A program made the position numbers and the translations under genes. Below, one piece after another: positions 1 through 10,482 of a stretch of DNA of 64,000 nt (position 1 is its first letter; each line of letters opens with the position of its first letter). The notes beneath the pieces are model-generated. The model was not told the origin of the DNA. It saw only the letters and a list, made by a program, of their open reading frames with translations, and searched no databases. The stretch lies in contig NC_135558.1 in NCBI RefSeq assembly GCF_964340395.1, positions 15,045,500-15,109,499 of the forward strand. The letters are read 5' to 3'. The stretch comes from Glandiceps talaboti. Taxonomy: Eukaryota; Hemichordata; Enteropneusta; Spengelidae.

Positions 1-860
1 CCAAAACGCATATGTACTATAAAGTTTGTTGATTTAGCTTAAAGCTTTAATGAATAATTTGCATAATCAGTGATTTTCGCTAATTACGCTATATCTTAAG
101 CCTGCATACTTCAATTTCAATATAATTTAGTACATACGTTAACCATAATAAAACGCATATGTCCTGTAAAAGTTTGATGATATAGCTTAGTTTTAATTAA
201 TAATTTGAATAATCATTTTCAGTAATTAGGCTATATCTCAAGAATGCATACTTCAATTTCAATATAAATTACTACATACCTTATTCCTTCAGCATAACAA
301 AGCTAGTTCAGTAATTATACTATATCTTAAGAATGTACTCTTCAAATTCCATATAATTTGGCCTATGAACTGACCATAACAAAGAACACTTACCCAACAA
401 AGCCTCTGTTAGCATAGGGTTTTAGTTTTAATTAGTAATTTGCATAATTAATGATTTTCGGTAATTAGGCTTTATGTTAAGAATGCAAACTTCAAATTTC
501 ATATAATTTGGTACACATGTCAACAATAACAATGCACACATGAAGTTTGTTGACATATCTTTTATTTTTAATAGGTAACTTGAATAATTAACTATCTTCA
601 GTAATTAGGCTATATCTTTGGAATGCACGCTTCGAATTCCATATGATATGGCACATACAACAACCATGAGAAGGCACACACATCCTCTACAGCCTGTTGG
701 TATAGTTTCTTAATGTTAATGAGTAATTTTTATAATTAACAACCTTCGGTAATTAGGCTCCTAGTATATCTCAAGAATGTAAACTTTAAATTTCATTTCT
801 TTAAATTTTGATGTGCAATTTGCATTTCAATTTTGATAATCAGGCAATATCTTTGCATTC
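1..860. repeat. Degenerate satellite array, ~145-bp monomer
   Basis: A recurring core of the type TTCGGTAATTAGGCTATATC, followed by an 'AATGCAnACTTCAAATTnnATATAATTTGG' like segment, begins near 77, 214, 309, 455, 597, 748 and 837. Most spacings are 137-151 bp and two are shortened to about 90 bp. The array runs off the left edge. The same monomer occurs once or twice inside a dispersed repeat near 7240-7440, 18800-18845 and 27110-27330. No coding content is seen. Confidence 0.7.
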
Positions 861-1112
861 CTACTATACAGTGTGTTGGCCCAAAAATATGTTGCCCATC
901 GTCAAACATCACCGCCTTCTACGGTGAGTCTTATCAGCCAACGCCGAAAGCGCGATTGATCTAGCTTCTATTCAGCTTAGAATCTGGATCACTGTCGTAT
1001 TACATGTAGTATTAGTAAGAAATCTACGAGCCAATTAGAGTACCCGTTACATATAGCTAGCCTGTTTCCTGTATGGAGTCTGTTTTTTTCTATTGTATGT
1101 GTTGTACCTACA

Positions 1113-1355
1113 CTGTCGACAGTCCTTCGTGCCTTTTTTTGCTACGTTTCATCTAAAACAAAGTCATCGCCTGGCTCCAAAGCACTGAATACTAACGTGT
1201 ACTGATAGGAACTGTGTTCGGCACTCACAGCTTGTGCCTCTGGCACTCGCTGTTGCTAATCGGTTATAATATTTATTGCTCCGAATCATAGCAAGACGAC
1301 GATTTTTAAGTTTTAGATAAAACGTAGCAAAAAAGGCACGAAAGACTGTCGACAG
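1113..1355. mobile_element. Short fold-back (MITE-like) element
   Basis: The left arm (1113-1159) is the near-perfect reverse complement of the right arm (1311-1355), with about three mismatches or gaps. Each arm ends in the palindrome CTGTCGACAG at the outside. About 150 bp separate the arms. No transposase and no obvious target-site duplication are seen, so it could be a non-autonomous DNA transposon or simply a long hairpin. The rest of 861-1553 shows nothing recognisable. Confidence 0.5.
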
Positions 1356-1604
1356 CTGCAGTTTAGTATTAATGCTGGTCGTGGCAGCCACGTTGGAGCG
1401 ACGTTCAGATGTTTACATTGCCTGTAAAACGTGAACTATTAGAGCCTAGTGTTGATTGGTCAGATTCACATTACGTATAGTTCATAAATAATTAACATAA
1501 CGACTTGTAGATAAGCGGATATAGTAGCTCTTCCGCCAGAGTATTATTTTTCGTTGCGTCAGCCTGGAAAAAATGTTCTGGCTTGCGAGAACGGTGTTGC
1601 CCTA

Positions 1605-1632
1605 ATGGAAGGCATTCAGTTTAAATCTGGTT
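1605..1632. repeat. 28-bp motif repeated four times in window
   Basis: ATGGAAGGCATTCAGTTTAA and the following AATCTGGTT-type bases occur here and again at 8949-8976, 20679-20706 and 20894-20920 (first base differs), always on the plus strand. At 8949 and 20894 the similarity extends into the 3' flank of the transporter units. Here and at 20679 only the motif, with a preceding CCTA, is shared. It may mark a repeat end or a recombination breakpoint. Here it sits just inside the intron before the dioxygenase last exon. Confidence 0.55.
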
Positions 1633-1664
1633 TTACATGTAATTCTGCTCATTTCTGTTTACAG

Positions 1665-1853
1665 GTTCATCGTGTCGTCATACCTGACAATGCAGCTCCC
1701 AAAACTTCTAGTCGACAATCAATGGCCTACTTCGGTAATCCTGATTCAGCCACTGTTGTACGATGTATCGATGGAAGTGACAAATATCCTCCATTAACTG
1801 CTGGTGACTATTTGCGTCAGAAATTTGAAGCGGCCTATTCAATAAATTATTAA
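1665..1853 (+). CDS. Last exon, isopenicillin-N-synthase-like 2OG-Fe(II) dioxygenase
   Basis: This looks like the terminal exon of a 2-oxoglutarate/Fe(II)-dependent dioxygenase of the isopenicillin N synthase-like family, which are cytosolic oxidoreductases on varied small molecules. The 62 encoded residues begin VHRVV, giving the distal iron-binding His. They continue with an R-x-S box (SRQSMAYF), the usual 2-oxoglutarate carboxylate contact, and end with a YPPLTAGDYLRQKFEAAY segment typical of the C-terminal helix, then TAA. A pyrimidine-rich TTTCTGTTTACAG acceptor at 1652-1664 sets the exon start in frame. The exon with the HxD motif is not seen upstream in the window, so the rest of the gene lies to the left or was lost. 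Substrate is unknown. Confidence 0.75.
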   Translation, partial: VHRVVIPDNAAPKTSSRQSMAYFGNPDSATVVRCIDGSDKYPPLTAGDYLRQKFEAAYSINY

Positions 1854-2929
1854 TTCCATAATGGATATGTAACCAGATGATGTTCTATCGCCTAACATCT
1901 GGAATGGAGACTACAACACTAAAGTGATCACAATTTCGTCAGTGGTAGTGTTATTACTTATGACCTGAACTATTGACCTTTTCACGTTTCTTTTATGAGC
2001 AGTGGGGAAGAGGGAGTTTGATTTATAACTTTTAGGATCTTGGTAATCAGTTTGTTATGCCCTAATTGGAAAAGACATTATTGGTTGCTGATGGTTTTGG
2101 GATGATCTCCACTAGTTTTGGGAATGTTAAATAGAGTGGTGTGTAGATATAGAGATTGTGTTGAGAGAGTGAAGTCAAGTGTGGAGATGTGGTAACTGTT
2201 ATTTAATTGAGTTGAGTTAATTACATTAATGTGATTAAGTTAGTTTAGTTGGATGAGTTCGTAAACTTAATTACCATTTTGCAATTTATTCGTCATACAC
2301 CTGATTTGAAAAACGAATTAGTTATATTATAGTCTCTGAATATATTAATTTCATTAAATTATTAATCTAGTTTATTATTTTGTTTTTAATGCTTAATAGT
2401 TAATTTTATTAAGAATTAATAGTGCTGTTATTGAATAAATTTCAAAATATAGTACCTTTGAATACAATTGGTCATTTTCATTCTTGTTGTATTTCATGAC
2501 TTCTGTTTGGGTTAATGGACAATGGTTATGGGATACCTTGATGCATAGGCGGTGAATTTGATGAATTAATTCCTACCTCAATGGAACTCAGAATTCATGG
2601 TAAGTTAGTTCAATAAGACTTAAGAATGTATTTCATCTAACTGAAGTATTTAAATTAATTTAGCTGTATACTTGGCATACGTCATTAATTCATCAAAACT
2701 TACTTTGATCATCACGCAATCGTTGTCTCATTTGAAAGTGCTTTTCTCGACATGTTAACATCAACGTTGCACTGCAGGGTTGACCCTTCAGGCTTCAACT
2801 TCCCTTGTTTATATATTATATATGTATCACACTTGTTAGGTTCCTCCACTGACATTGCTGTTTGTACAAGTTTGTTTAAAATATGTTAAAGATAGTCTAG
2901 AAAACTCCTAATAATAGTCCTAACATGGA
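1854..2929. other. AT-rich intergenic DNA
   Basis: This stretch follows the dioxygenase stop codon. No gene, RNA or tandem repeat is visible. It presumably contains the 3' UTR and poly(A) site of the upstream dioxygenase copy. Confidence 0.5.
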
Positions 2930-3380
2930 TTAATTGGCAAATGAATAAACATTCAACAGTGTATGAAAATATGTCTAACAACAAGACCACGCCCACAGCA
3001 ACAGTGAATTGAGGATGTATGTTGTAAAGTAGAGAAGGATTAAGAGCCCAGTGGATAGGCATTCAAAAAATGGACATACATATATCTAGCAACAAGACCA
3101 CGCCCTATAACAACAGCGAAATGGTTTATATTACAAAAATATAAATAGGGATTATTAGGCAAGTGGATACACATCCAAAAAGTGAATGCAAATATGTCCA
3201 GCAACAGGATCATGCCCATAGCAACAGTGAAATGGTAATTTATACTTCAAATATAACAAGATCGATGGTTAGACGAGTGAACAAACTTTAAAAAATGACA
3301 TCATTGACCCAGCAATGCAGGGAATGGCAATACAGTAAAATTGTGGTGTATATAACATTTTGAAAAGGCATTACCTAAAC
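2930..3380. repeat. ~110-bp minisatellite array (copy 1)
   Basis: Monomers begin with a CTAGCAACAAGACCACGCCC-like box near 2975, 3088, 3199 and 3310, a spacing of 111-113 bp. Each contains an AGCAACAGTGAAATGG-like box and an AGGCAAGTGGATAnACATnCAAAAA-like box. A second array of the same monomer lies at 4990-5500, so the two flank the dioxygenase first exon. Array ends share an ACGCCANnGGnGC-type sequence. Confidence 0.7.
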
Positions 3381-3444
3381 ACTACGTACAGTTGTGCTGC
3401 AACGCCAGTGGCGCGATTTTTAGACACTATTTATACATTAAACA

Positions 3445-3720
3445 ATATGTGGGGGGGGGGGACTCTCCCACCTCTACCCATCTAGTCTAAGTTAATTAAA
3501 AATCTTAGACTTTTAGATGATCGATATTATCGATAATGTATATTCACGGATGAAAACACTTCATTGGTGAAAGCCCTGGACCTCATTAACTTTGTCTAAG
3601 TTTTTCAAAATGTTAGATTGTAAATGATATTATCGATAATATGGCTATTATCCAATAAAAACTTCTTTTTTTGGGGGGGGGGGCGATCCTCCCTCATCTT
3701 TGTCTGATATTATCGATATC
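3445..3720. promoter_or_regulatory. Imperfect repeat with three ATTATCGATAAT palindromes
   Basis: The palindrome ATTATCGATAAT occurs at 3526-3537 and 3629-3640, and a related GATATTATCGATATC at 3706-3720. These lie 82-276 bp upstream of the dioxygenase ATG at 3802. Two poly-G tracts (near 3451 and 3675) start each of roughly two imperfect repeat units. The inner TATCGATA resembles the insect DRE core, but conservation of that factor here is not established. A role as promoter elements is inferred from position only. Confidence 0.35.
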
Positions 3721-3801
3721 ATGTAGTGGCGTCCTCGAACTTTGACATCAGTAGGGTCATAATATCTTCCACGTCACGTGATACTGGTAAACACTCAGAT
3801 A

Positions 3802-3977
3802 ATGGCAGACAGAGCACCACGACCAGCAGTGCCAGTGGTCGACTTCTCGGCCTACAGTGTTGACCGGAGTTCACCAGATAGTGAACGTTATCCACAGCTG
3901 ATTGATGACGTACACGATGCATTTACTAACATTGGGTTTTTATACTTGAAAATCGGTATGGAATCGATGAAAAAACG
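3802..3977 (+). CDS. First exon, isopenicillin-N-synthase-like 2OG-Fe(II) dioxygenase
   Basis: The exon encodes the N-terminal (DIOX_N) segment of a non-haem dioxygenase. After MADRAPRPA comes VPVVDFSAYS, the 'P-x-V/I-D-F/L' strand that opens this family, then a helix (YPQLIDDVHDAF) and NIGFLYLK, matching the family's 'xxGFFYLxNHG' strand. The ATG at 3802 is chosen because the family normally starts a few residues before the VPVVDF strand. The exon probably ends at a strong donor, GTAAGTG at 3978, with a weaker alternative GTATGG at 3956 directly after LKI. No later exon of this copy is recognisable downstream. It is either the start of a gene broken by the repeat-rich array or one whose exons lie far away. 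The scrap at 17943-18014 matches the last exon of the same family. Confidence 0.7.
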
Positions 3978-4530
3978 GTAAGTGTCCGAGGTGGCTTTGA
4001 CTTGTGTTGAGCGTCAGATATAGTACCAAATGAATATTTGGTCAGTATGACTCCATTCAGAGATCCAGTTGCTTTCGAACTTGAGAACTATGCAATCAAA
4101 TAAATAATGAGATAATGGGCCCTCGTCTGACAAGGCCACTGACAAAGCCACAGAGACCGATACGATAGGTTCATTCATGTACTTGTTATAGTACTGTATA
4201 TTATTGCTTTGATATTGGTTTATATGCCCGAGGTGCAAGGATATAATCAGCACGACACGTAGGGGAGTGCTGATCGAATATCAAGGCTATTATATTTTGT
4301 ATTATATGTCACCTGGGAATTCATTTTCATGTAGGGAATTTCATTTAACTTTAGAGATGAATAAATAAAACTGAATTCTGTACTAGAACTTTGATTTGTC
4401 AAGATGTTAATAATAGCATCGGATTACTATATTTGAACGCATTGTTGCGTGGTCAACTCATTTGCATAATGTACAAAAGAAAGTCGCGTAGCACAACTGA
4501 ACTGAGGTTCAGTGTGCTGAAATGGTGAAA

Positions 4531-4561
<31 letters not shown>

Positions 4562-4989
4562 TTGTGAGTACGTACGTGCGTGCGTGTACGAGTGTATGTA
4601 TGAATGACTTAAAGTCAAAAACGGCAGGACCAATTGCCTTGGTATTTGGTGGGGACATTACTTACGATGTGTAGATGAATAATTATTTAAATGAAGGTGA
4701 TCGAATCAGAGATAGGCATTTTGGGACAGAAAATGCGATTGTTGGTCAAAAAACCTAAACACCAAAACTATTTGGCAAATTGACCTGAAAGTTGGTTGGA
4801 AAGTTCTTGGGTGTGTGTACGTAGATTTAGAATTGTTCATGATGTATCAATTTGCTCAGTAATATGCAAATTAGGCTAAAGATGTGTCTTTTTATTCAAA
4901 ATCTATAATGCCAAAACTGCAGAGCAGATTGGGCTGAAATTTAGTAGGAGCAGGCTTAGTTTCTGGAGGTGTTATTCTGCAGTTATTAT
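3978..4989. repeat. Presumed intron with GT microsatellite and dispersed repeat
   Basis: The stretch includes an imperfect (GT)n/(GTAC)n microsatellite near 4508-4590. It is followed by a dispersed-repeat body (about 4610-4990) with recurrent 'AAAACTnCAGnnCnnATTG' type segments near 4620, 4765 and 4915. These lead into the ~110-bp array. No exon is recognised. Confidence 0.45.
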
Positions 4990-5545
4990 TCAAAACATTT
5001 TAACAAAACTAGCCTAGCAACCATGGCCACGCCTTTAGCAACAGCGAAATGATGGTTCATATTACAAAGATAACAGGAATTAGTAGGTAGGTGAATAAAG
5101 AATTAAAAAGAAATGTAAATATGCCTAGCAACAAGACCCCGCCTATAGCAACATCCAAATGATGGTTTATATTGAAAAGATGAAAAGTGGAAAGGGTAAC
5201 CAAATGAGCAAATTTTTTTTAATGTATGCAAATATGCCCAGCAACAAGACCACGCTCATAGCAACAGCCAAATGGCGGTGTATATCATAAAATAATGAAA
5301 GGGATCAGTAAGGCAAGCAAACAAACATTCATAAAATATATGCAAATATACCTGGTAACAGACCACAGCCATAGCGACAGCGAAATAGTGGTGTATAGTT
5401 CAAAATAACAGGCAGGGGAAGGCACTTGAATAAAGATTCAAAAGTAAGCACATATGCCTAGCAACAAGACTACACCAACAGAAACTGCCAATTACAGTTT
5501 GCTACAACGCCATAGGTGCTATTTTCACCTACCATACAGGAAGTA
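4990..5545. repeat. ~110-bp minisatellite array (copy 2)
   Basis: This is the same monomer as 2930-3380, with box starts near 5008, 5126, 5236, 5349 and 5456. The array ends in GCTACAACGCCATAGGTGCT-like sequence and passes into a (TCTG)n microsatellite (about 5576-5620). The arrangement suggests the minisatellite is the internal part of a non-autonomous dispersed element. Confidence 0.65.
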
Positions 5546-6059
5546 AAGGTTATACTATGCTTTTTTCTGTCTTTCTGCCTTACTGTCTGTCTGTCTGTCT
5601 GTCTGTCTGTCGGTCTGTCTCTGTTTGTGTTTGTGTTTTTGTACGTGTGTGGACACGATATACCAAAATCTACTGCATCAATTATATTGATATTTCATTT
5701 ATGGTAGCATTGCACACATTTCAATTAATACATACCTGATTCTCATGACCGATCTACCATATTTTGCATTTTAGACAGCGCCACTTATCGTCTGATCCGA
5801 TTTTTTATGATGAGATGGCGACACTGCAACTACAGTTTCATCTTTTATTGTTAACATTGGGACCGTTATTGAAATAAATAGAAATAACAAATATTGCTTC
5901 CACGGCATTGATCATTAATGAAAACATTACCAACCAGCAACATGTACACGCCTATAGTTTTTTTATTAAATTTATTTTATTTTTAAAAATGAGTGGGAGA
6001 CCCATCGTGTGTAAGGTGTTTCGATGAGAAATACGTACAAAAATAACCAGATGGATTGT

Positions 6060-6235
6060 TGTTTTTACCTTCCATAAGGAAGGTTATATGTTAAGGGGTG
6101 AAAAGTCTGTGAATGTGCCAGTCTGTCAGTCTTTCTGTCTGTGTGTCTGTATCCCATTTTTTAAAAGATCGGCTAACTCAATTCAAATTCAAAAAAAAGT
6201 GTTCGGTGGAGTAATGGCAAAAACTTTTAAAACTT
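6060..6235. repeat. Dispersed repeat beginning TTTTACCTTCCATAAGGAAG
   Basis: The module runs: short CCTTCCnTAAGGAAGG palindrome, GGGGTGAAAAGTC, TCTG-rich microsatellite, a CCATTTTnTAAAA segment and GTAATGGCAA. It recurs at 7080-7225, 18620-18850 and 26990-27150. At three sites (7240, 18800, 27110) it continues into the ~145-bp satellite monomer seen at 1-860. It is probably a non-autonomous element; no coding capacity is seen. Confidence 0.55.
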
Positions 6236-6269
6236 TTTACAAATAATAGCCAAATAAGTGACATAAAAT

Positions 6270-6515
6270 GTCAAGCTAATGATCGTACTTTAATGATAAC
6301 ATATCTTCAAAATAACGATAAAACTGTCTATTAATGATAAAATAGTGATACAATAATGATAAAAGTGATAAATAATCATAAAATGAGGATAAACCGTCAA
6401 TTAATGATAAAATAGTGATAAACTTCAAAATATGGATAAAATCGTCAATGAATGTTATGATAACAATCATGGTAAAATAATGGTAACAGCGTTAAATGAT
6501 GATAAAATACATAAA
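6270..6515. repeat. AT-rich minisatellite, ~30-bp unit
   Basis: Variants of TTAATGATAAAATAGTGATA and GGATAAAnCGTCAATnAATG recur through the stretch. The reverse-complement form fills 25895-26115 and 26340-26560. Because the flanking blocks (5745-8100 and 26150-28030) are in the same orientation, the minisatellite itself appears inverted between the two. Confidence 0.55.
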
Positions 6516-6659
6516 GGAATTCTAATTTGGCGGTGATCTCACCCCATAAATATGCGTATCCATTAGTTTGGTATCTCAAAAATTGACAATAGAAAGTATG
6601 ATACGAGAACCACGTCTTTTCCGTGTGTTCCCAACTGTCAAATGCAGTTTCCAAAACCA

Positions 6660-8100
6660 TAAATCATACGGGGTAATTAGCATTAACAACGCAAACCCTT
6701 ACCATTTAATAGCTTGAGTCAGAGTGCAGTGTAGGTCGGAAGTATATAAATATGGGCGGCAGTTTCTCATGACCTGACCTACCACATTTTGCATTTTAAT
6801 CAGCGCCATTAACTGTCTTATCCGAAGTTTTTTGATGATGATGATGATGATGATGATAAGATGGTGACACTGCAACTACAGTTTCATCTTTTATTGTTAA
6901 CAATAGGACCTTTTATTGAAATAAATAGTAATAATAAATATTGCATCCACAACATCGATATTAGTGAAAACATTACCAACCAGCAACATGTACAAACACG
7001 CTTGTAGTTTTTTTTTTGAATTTATTTTATTTTTAAACTGAGTGGGAGACCATGTGTAAATAATGAGATGGATTGTTGTTTTTACCTTCCATAAGGAAGG
7101 TAATAAGTTAGGGGTGAAAAGTCCGTGTGTCTGACTGTATGTCTGTCTGTATTTCTGTCTTTGTGTCTGGTTCACCATTTTCTAAAAAGAACAAACCGTA
7201 AAGTGTTCCGTAGGGTAATGGCAAGAACTGATTAGGTTTTGAAAACTTGCCATGAATATCAATGAGCAATTATCGTTATTAACGGTTTTCGGTAATAAGG
7301 CTATATCTCACGAATGCCACCTTCAAATTCAATATAATTTGGTAGAGACATTTTCAATACCTAAGCACATCTGTCCTGAAAATATTATTGATGTAGCTTT
7401 TATTGTTAATATGATATTGGCATACTTTTGGTGATTCACATCTAAGCCACAAAAAGAAAGTTGTTGTTTCTGGTCAGAAAACGTTGTCTAAGTGGTGTGA
7501 CGATTCGATTCTTTTTTTAATTGTTCATGATTAGTTCTGCAGTTGTCTTCCCTGAAGGAAAAATTGATTTCCCTTGGATCTGCAGTCTGCATTGGTTGGA
7601 CAAACACGAAAAAAAATTAAGCAGGGTATTGACATGATGCAAACTGACCAGAAACAATTCTTTTTTTTCATGGCCTTAAAAACTCCTGCCATGAGATCGC
7701 ATGTGCAGGCAATCATGCTGGAGAATTCGCCTACATGAATTCATACGATCTCTTCACTATTTCAAAATTGAAAATCTTGTTTTTACTTCATTTGATACTA
7801 TTGCGTCTGAGCAGCCTAGGAAGTTGCGAGTGAAAGATATTCCAATACCGGTGATTTCTATAAATATTAGCATTCAGCAGGTGACATTCTAAATTTATTA
7901 GTATATAAACTATGAAAGTTCAATTTTACCTGCATTTTTACCGACAATTTTGAAGATCGAACTTGCAAGTAATTTATACATCGCAGTTTTGTAGAAGAAA
8001 TATCCTGACTGACATACTCTGACTTCAATGTATCAAAATATATGAAGACAGACAACATTGCTGATGTTAGTTTTGAATGACACTTCCTTTAGATAACAAT
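6660..8100. repeat. Segmental duplication partner of 26.15-28.03 kb
   Basis: Near-collinear similarity with 26120-28030 covers the GTGCAnTGTGGGTCGG block, a GATGATGAGATGGCGACACTG block, the TTACCTTCC dispersed repeat, a satellite monomer, and a unique stretch with AGAAAGTTGTTGTTTCTGGT and CAATCATGCTGGAGAATTCG. The 26-28 kb copy has about 60 bp near 27580-27640 that are missing here at about 7695. No gene is recognised in it. Confidence 0.7.
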
Positions 8101-8904
8101 GAACAACCATTCACGTGAGCAGTGTACTCAAATTTGATAGGCCAAATATCTGATAGACAAACAAGAACTGCCGTTTTCATCATTTCCGAGTTATTGCTAC
8201 TTCTCAGAAAAATGGCGCGCATCGGTATTAAATCCAACCTATGATCATGATAACCCAAACAAATTTTCAGACATGATCGGAACGAATCAGGAATGACTTA
8301 GCTAATGATATCACAAAACAAAGCTAAATATATTTCTATTTTGATTGGCGACGACACTGATATAGCTGTGCAAGAGAGTGAAATAGTTTACATGTGATAA
8401 GTAGACAAACCGACTTGAAAACTCGTGGCGAATTTAGTGAGACAGAAGCAGGTTCAACACGCATGCTGATGGTGGTGGTGTTTGTTTGACAAAAATATAT
8501 GTGATAATGGTGATGAAAGTCGGAAGCAGAAACTTATAGGATTTGGCGCAGATGGTGTGTCTGTCAATCTCTGTCGAAACAAGAATGTATACACGTTACC
8601 CAGGGACGAAGTAGGGCAATATGACCATATCATTTCACTGTATTAATATTGTTAAACTGTTACGATGCTTATCATGAAGTATGTGAACTTCCTGATGACT
8701 AATAACAATTTTATGTGGGGTTTGAATTTCGTTTATTATTAGCCGTGGAAACTGATGTACATATCCCGGGTATCTAGGGGATCACGAAAGCTGAGTGAAG
8801 TCGAGGATGGCGAGCTTCCTGTGTTGAGAATAGGAAGCTGGTATTTGGGCAACATTTTTGACAACTAACTTTCACTGGGAATTGAAAAAAAATCACAAAT
8901 GAAG
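8101..8904. other. Intergenic, no feature seen
   Basis: No coding region, RNA gene or repeat was recognised between the duplicated block ending near 8.1 kb and the 3' flank of the first transporter copy. Confidence 0.4.
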
Positions 8905-9432
8905 AGCTAAGTTTCTTGCATAAATCATGAAATTGCAAGACAACCTTTATGGAAGGCATTCAGTTTAAATCTGGTTATATCTTTTGTCATATAGTATATA
9001 CCAAATTATATGAACTTTGAAGCATGCATTGTTAGACATAAAATGTGTATTTTTTCATCGTCAATATATCTACCAAGTTACCTAAGACCCGCCAAAAAAA
9101 TTATTATTGAGAGCAATATAATTATTATACGAGATATTGTCCAAGGCAGTATTCAATTACAGTACACTGTAACGGTCCTTGTCTCTCTATTTTGAGATAA
9201 AACTGTCATACTATATATAACGCTGCCAGTATAGGTAAGGCTACGAACATGAAGTTTCATCAAGTTGCATGAGTAACTAAATTTTATATATGACTGTGGG
9301 TTTTTTTTGAAGTCACAAAAAAGGTAAATTTTCGATGAAAAATGTTGAGAAGGAAAAGACAGGAAATGAAACCTTCAATGTCAGGATCTCGACCATGTTT
9401 CTTGCACCATCTCTGTGTTTCATATAACTGAA
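8905..9432. repeat. 3' flank of transporter unit (duplicated)
   Basis: Downstream DNA of the transporter gene is repeated at about 15170-15514, 20850-22062, 28040-28837 and 33600-33900. Shared landmarks are AAATTATATGAACTTTGAAG, a GCTGCCAGTATAGGTAAGGC box about 200-250 bp past the gene end, and ACCTTCAATGTCAGGATCTC just after the stop region. It presumably includes the 3' UTR. Confidence 0.6.
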
Positions 9433-10482
9433 TCAGTCTTGCTCGTGTTTACTGAACGTCTCCCACAGACTTTTCATAGCAATTAAGGCTGATCCAAGGA
9501 AAATCAGTACTGCTCCTATCACGTTTAAAACATTTAGAGATATTCCCAATACAAAATATTGTAAAATATATGATACTGGAATTTCAGTGTTGGCAATAAT
9601 GGATACCGCGGCAACCCGTTCGAAGTAGATACTTTGGTACATTGCTGCTGCACCTAATGCATAGGTTATGCAGCATCCTGCTGTATACCATTGTAATGTT
9701 GGGTCCATGTTCCATTGGGGTTCCTCGATAACAAACATGAGTGGCAGGCAGATGATGGCAGTGACGCCGTTTGCATAAAGAAATGCAGTGAGCGTTTGAA
9801 CGCTTTTACCCACGTAACGGGTGATGATCATTCCACCCGAAAAACCAACAGCAGCGACAAATAAACTAACATAACCAAAGATCACTGTTTTCGAGATATC
9901 GACGTGTTCTTTCGCTTCGTCGTTGTTTTCCTGACTTGAGTGATGGTCACCAAATATGAAAGTTGGTTGAGTTATAAGTGTAACCCCGACAGCATTTACC
10001 ACGCATCCTAGAATATCAGAGATTTTCCACGAATCGCTAAGAAACAACAACCCTCCAAGAAGGCAAAATATTGGTCGTAAAGCAGATTTTACAGCTGTTG
10101 CATCTCCAATTGGAAGGACACTCAAACCGTACAAGTTAGCACCAATTGCCATCGTATACAACAGTCCCGCGCAAATAATAAGGATTACTAAGATTTTTTC
10201 ACGCAGTAGTTGAACTTTGTTGCATATTGCTAATGGAAGGAAGCCAACAAAGCATGTGAGGGTTATCAGAAAAGTCTGCTGTAGTGGAGGTATAGCATCG
10301 TCTGACATAAGTCTGGATAGTAGGCCACCAAAGGCGATGGATATCCCTTGGAATAAGGCTAATGATACTCCAACTGAAGACCTCAAAATCCGTCTACAAT
10401 CTATTCCTCCTAGTGTTAGGTTACAGCATTGCTTACCGTTTTCCCGATTTCCATCAGATTGAACTAGATGTGTTGTTTCCAT
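9433..10482 (-). CDS. SLC35G1-like EamA/DMT transporter, copy 1
   Basis: A 349-residue, single-exon member of the drug/metabolite transporter superfamily with two EamA halves and about ten membrane segments. Rough positions are 36-56, 66-85, 96-116, 118-138 and 147-167, then, after a hydrophilic charged loop (about 172-192), 193-215, 222-245, 262-285, 288-312 and 313-337. The first half ends in the family's LPIGDATAVKSALRP and VVNAVGVTLITQPTFIFG boxes, which match SLC35G1 best. Human SLC35G1 is a membrane protein reported as a STIM1 partner and as a citrate exporter; substrate here is unknown. I chose the ATG at 10482 (METTHLVQ), shared by all copies, over an in-frame ATG at 10530. Hand comparison with the 15.5-kb copy gives about 43 differences in 349 residues. 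The C-terminus is KHEQD then TGA. Confidence 0.9.
   Translation of the reverse strand: METTHLVQSDGNRENGKQCCNLTLGGIDCRRILRSSVGVSLALFQGISIAFGGLLSRLMSDDAIPPLQQTFLITLTCFVGFLPLAICNKVQLLREKILVILIICAGLLYTMAIGANLYGLSVLPIGDATAVKSALRPIFCLLGGLLFLSDSWKISDILGCVVNAVGVTLITQPTFIFGDHHSSQENNDEAKEHVDISKTVIFGYVSLFVAAVGFSGGMIITRYVGKSVQTLTAFLYANGVTAIICLPLMFVIEEPQWNMDPTLQWYTAGCCITYALGAAAMYQSIYFERVAAVSIIANTEIPVSYILQYFVLGISLNVLNVIGAVLIFLGSALIAMKSLWETFSKHEQD

Noticed and set aside
10217-10462. Plus-strand open frames opposite the transporter genes (also 22492-22914, 29586-29858, 15534-15881)
   Set aside because: They are shadows of the minus-strand coding sequence and recur at the same place in each copy for that reason.
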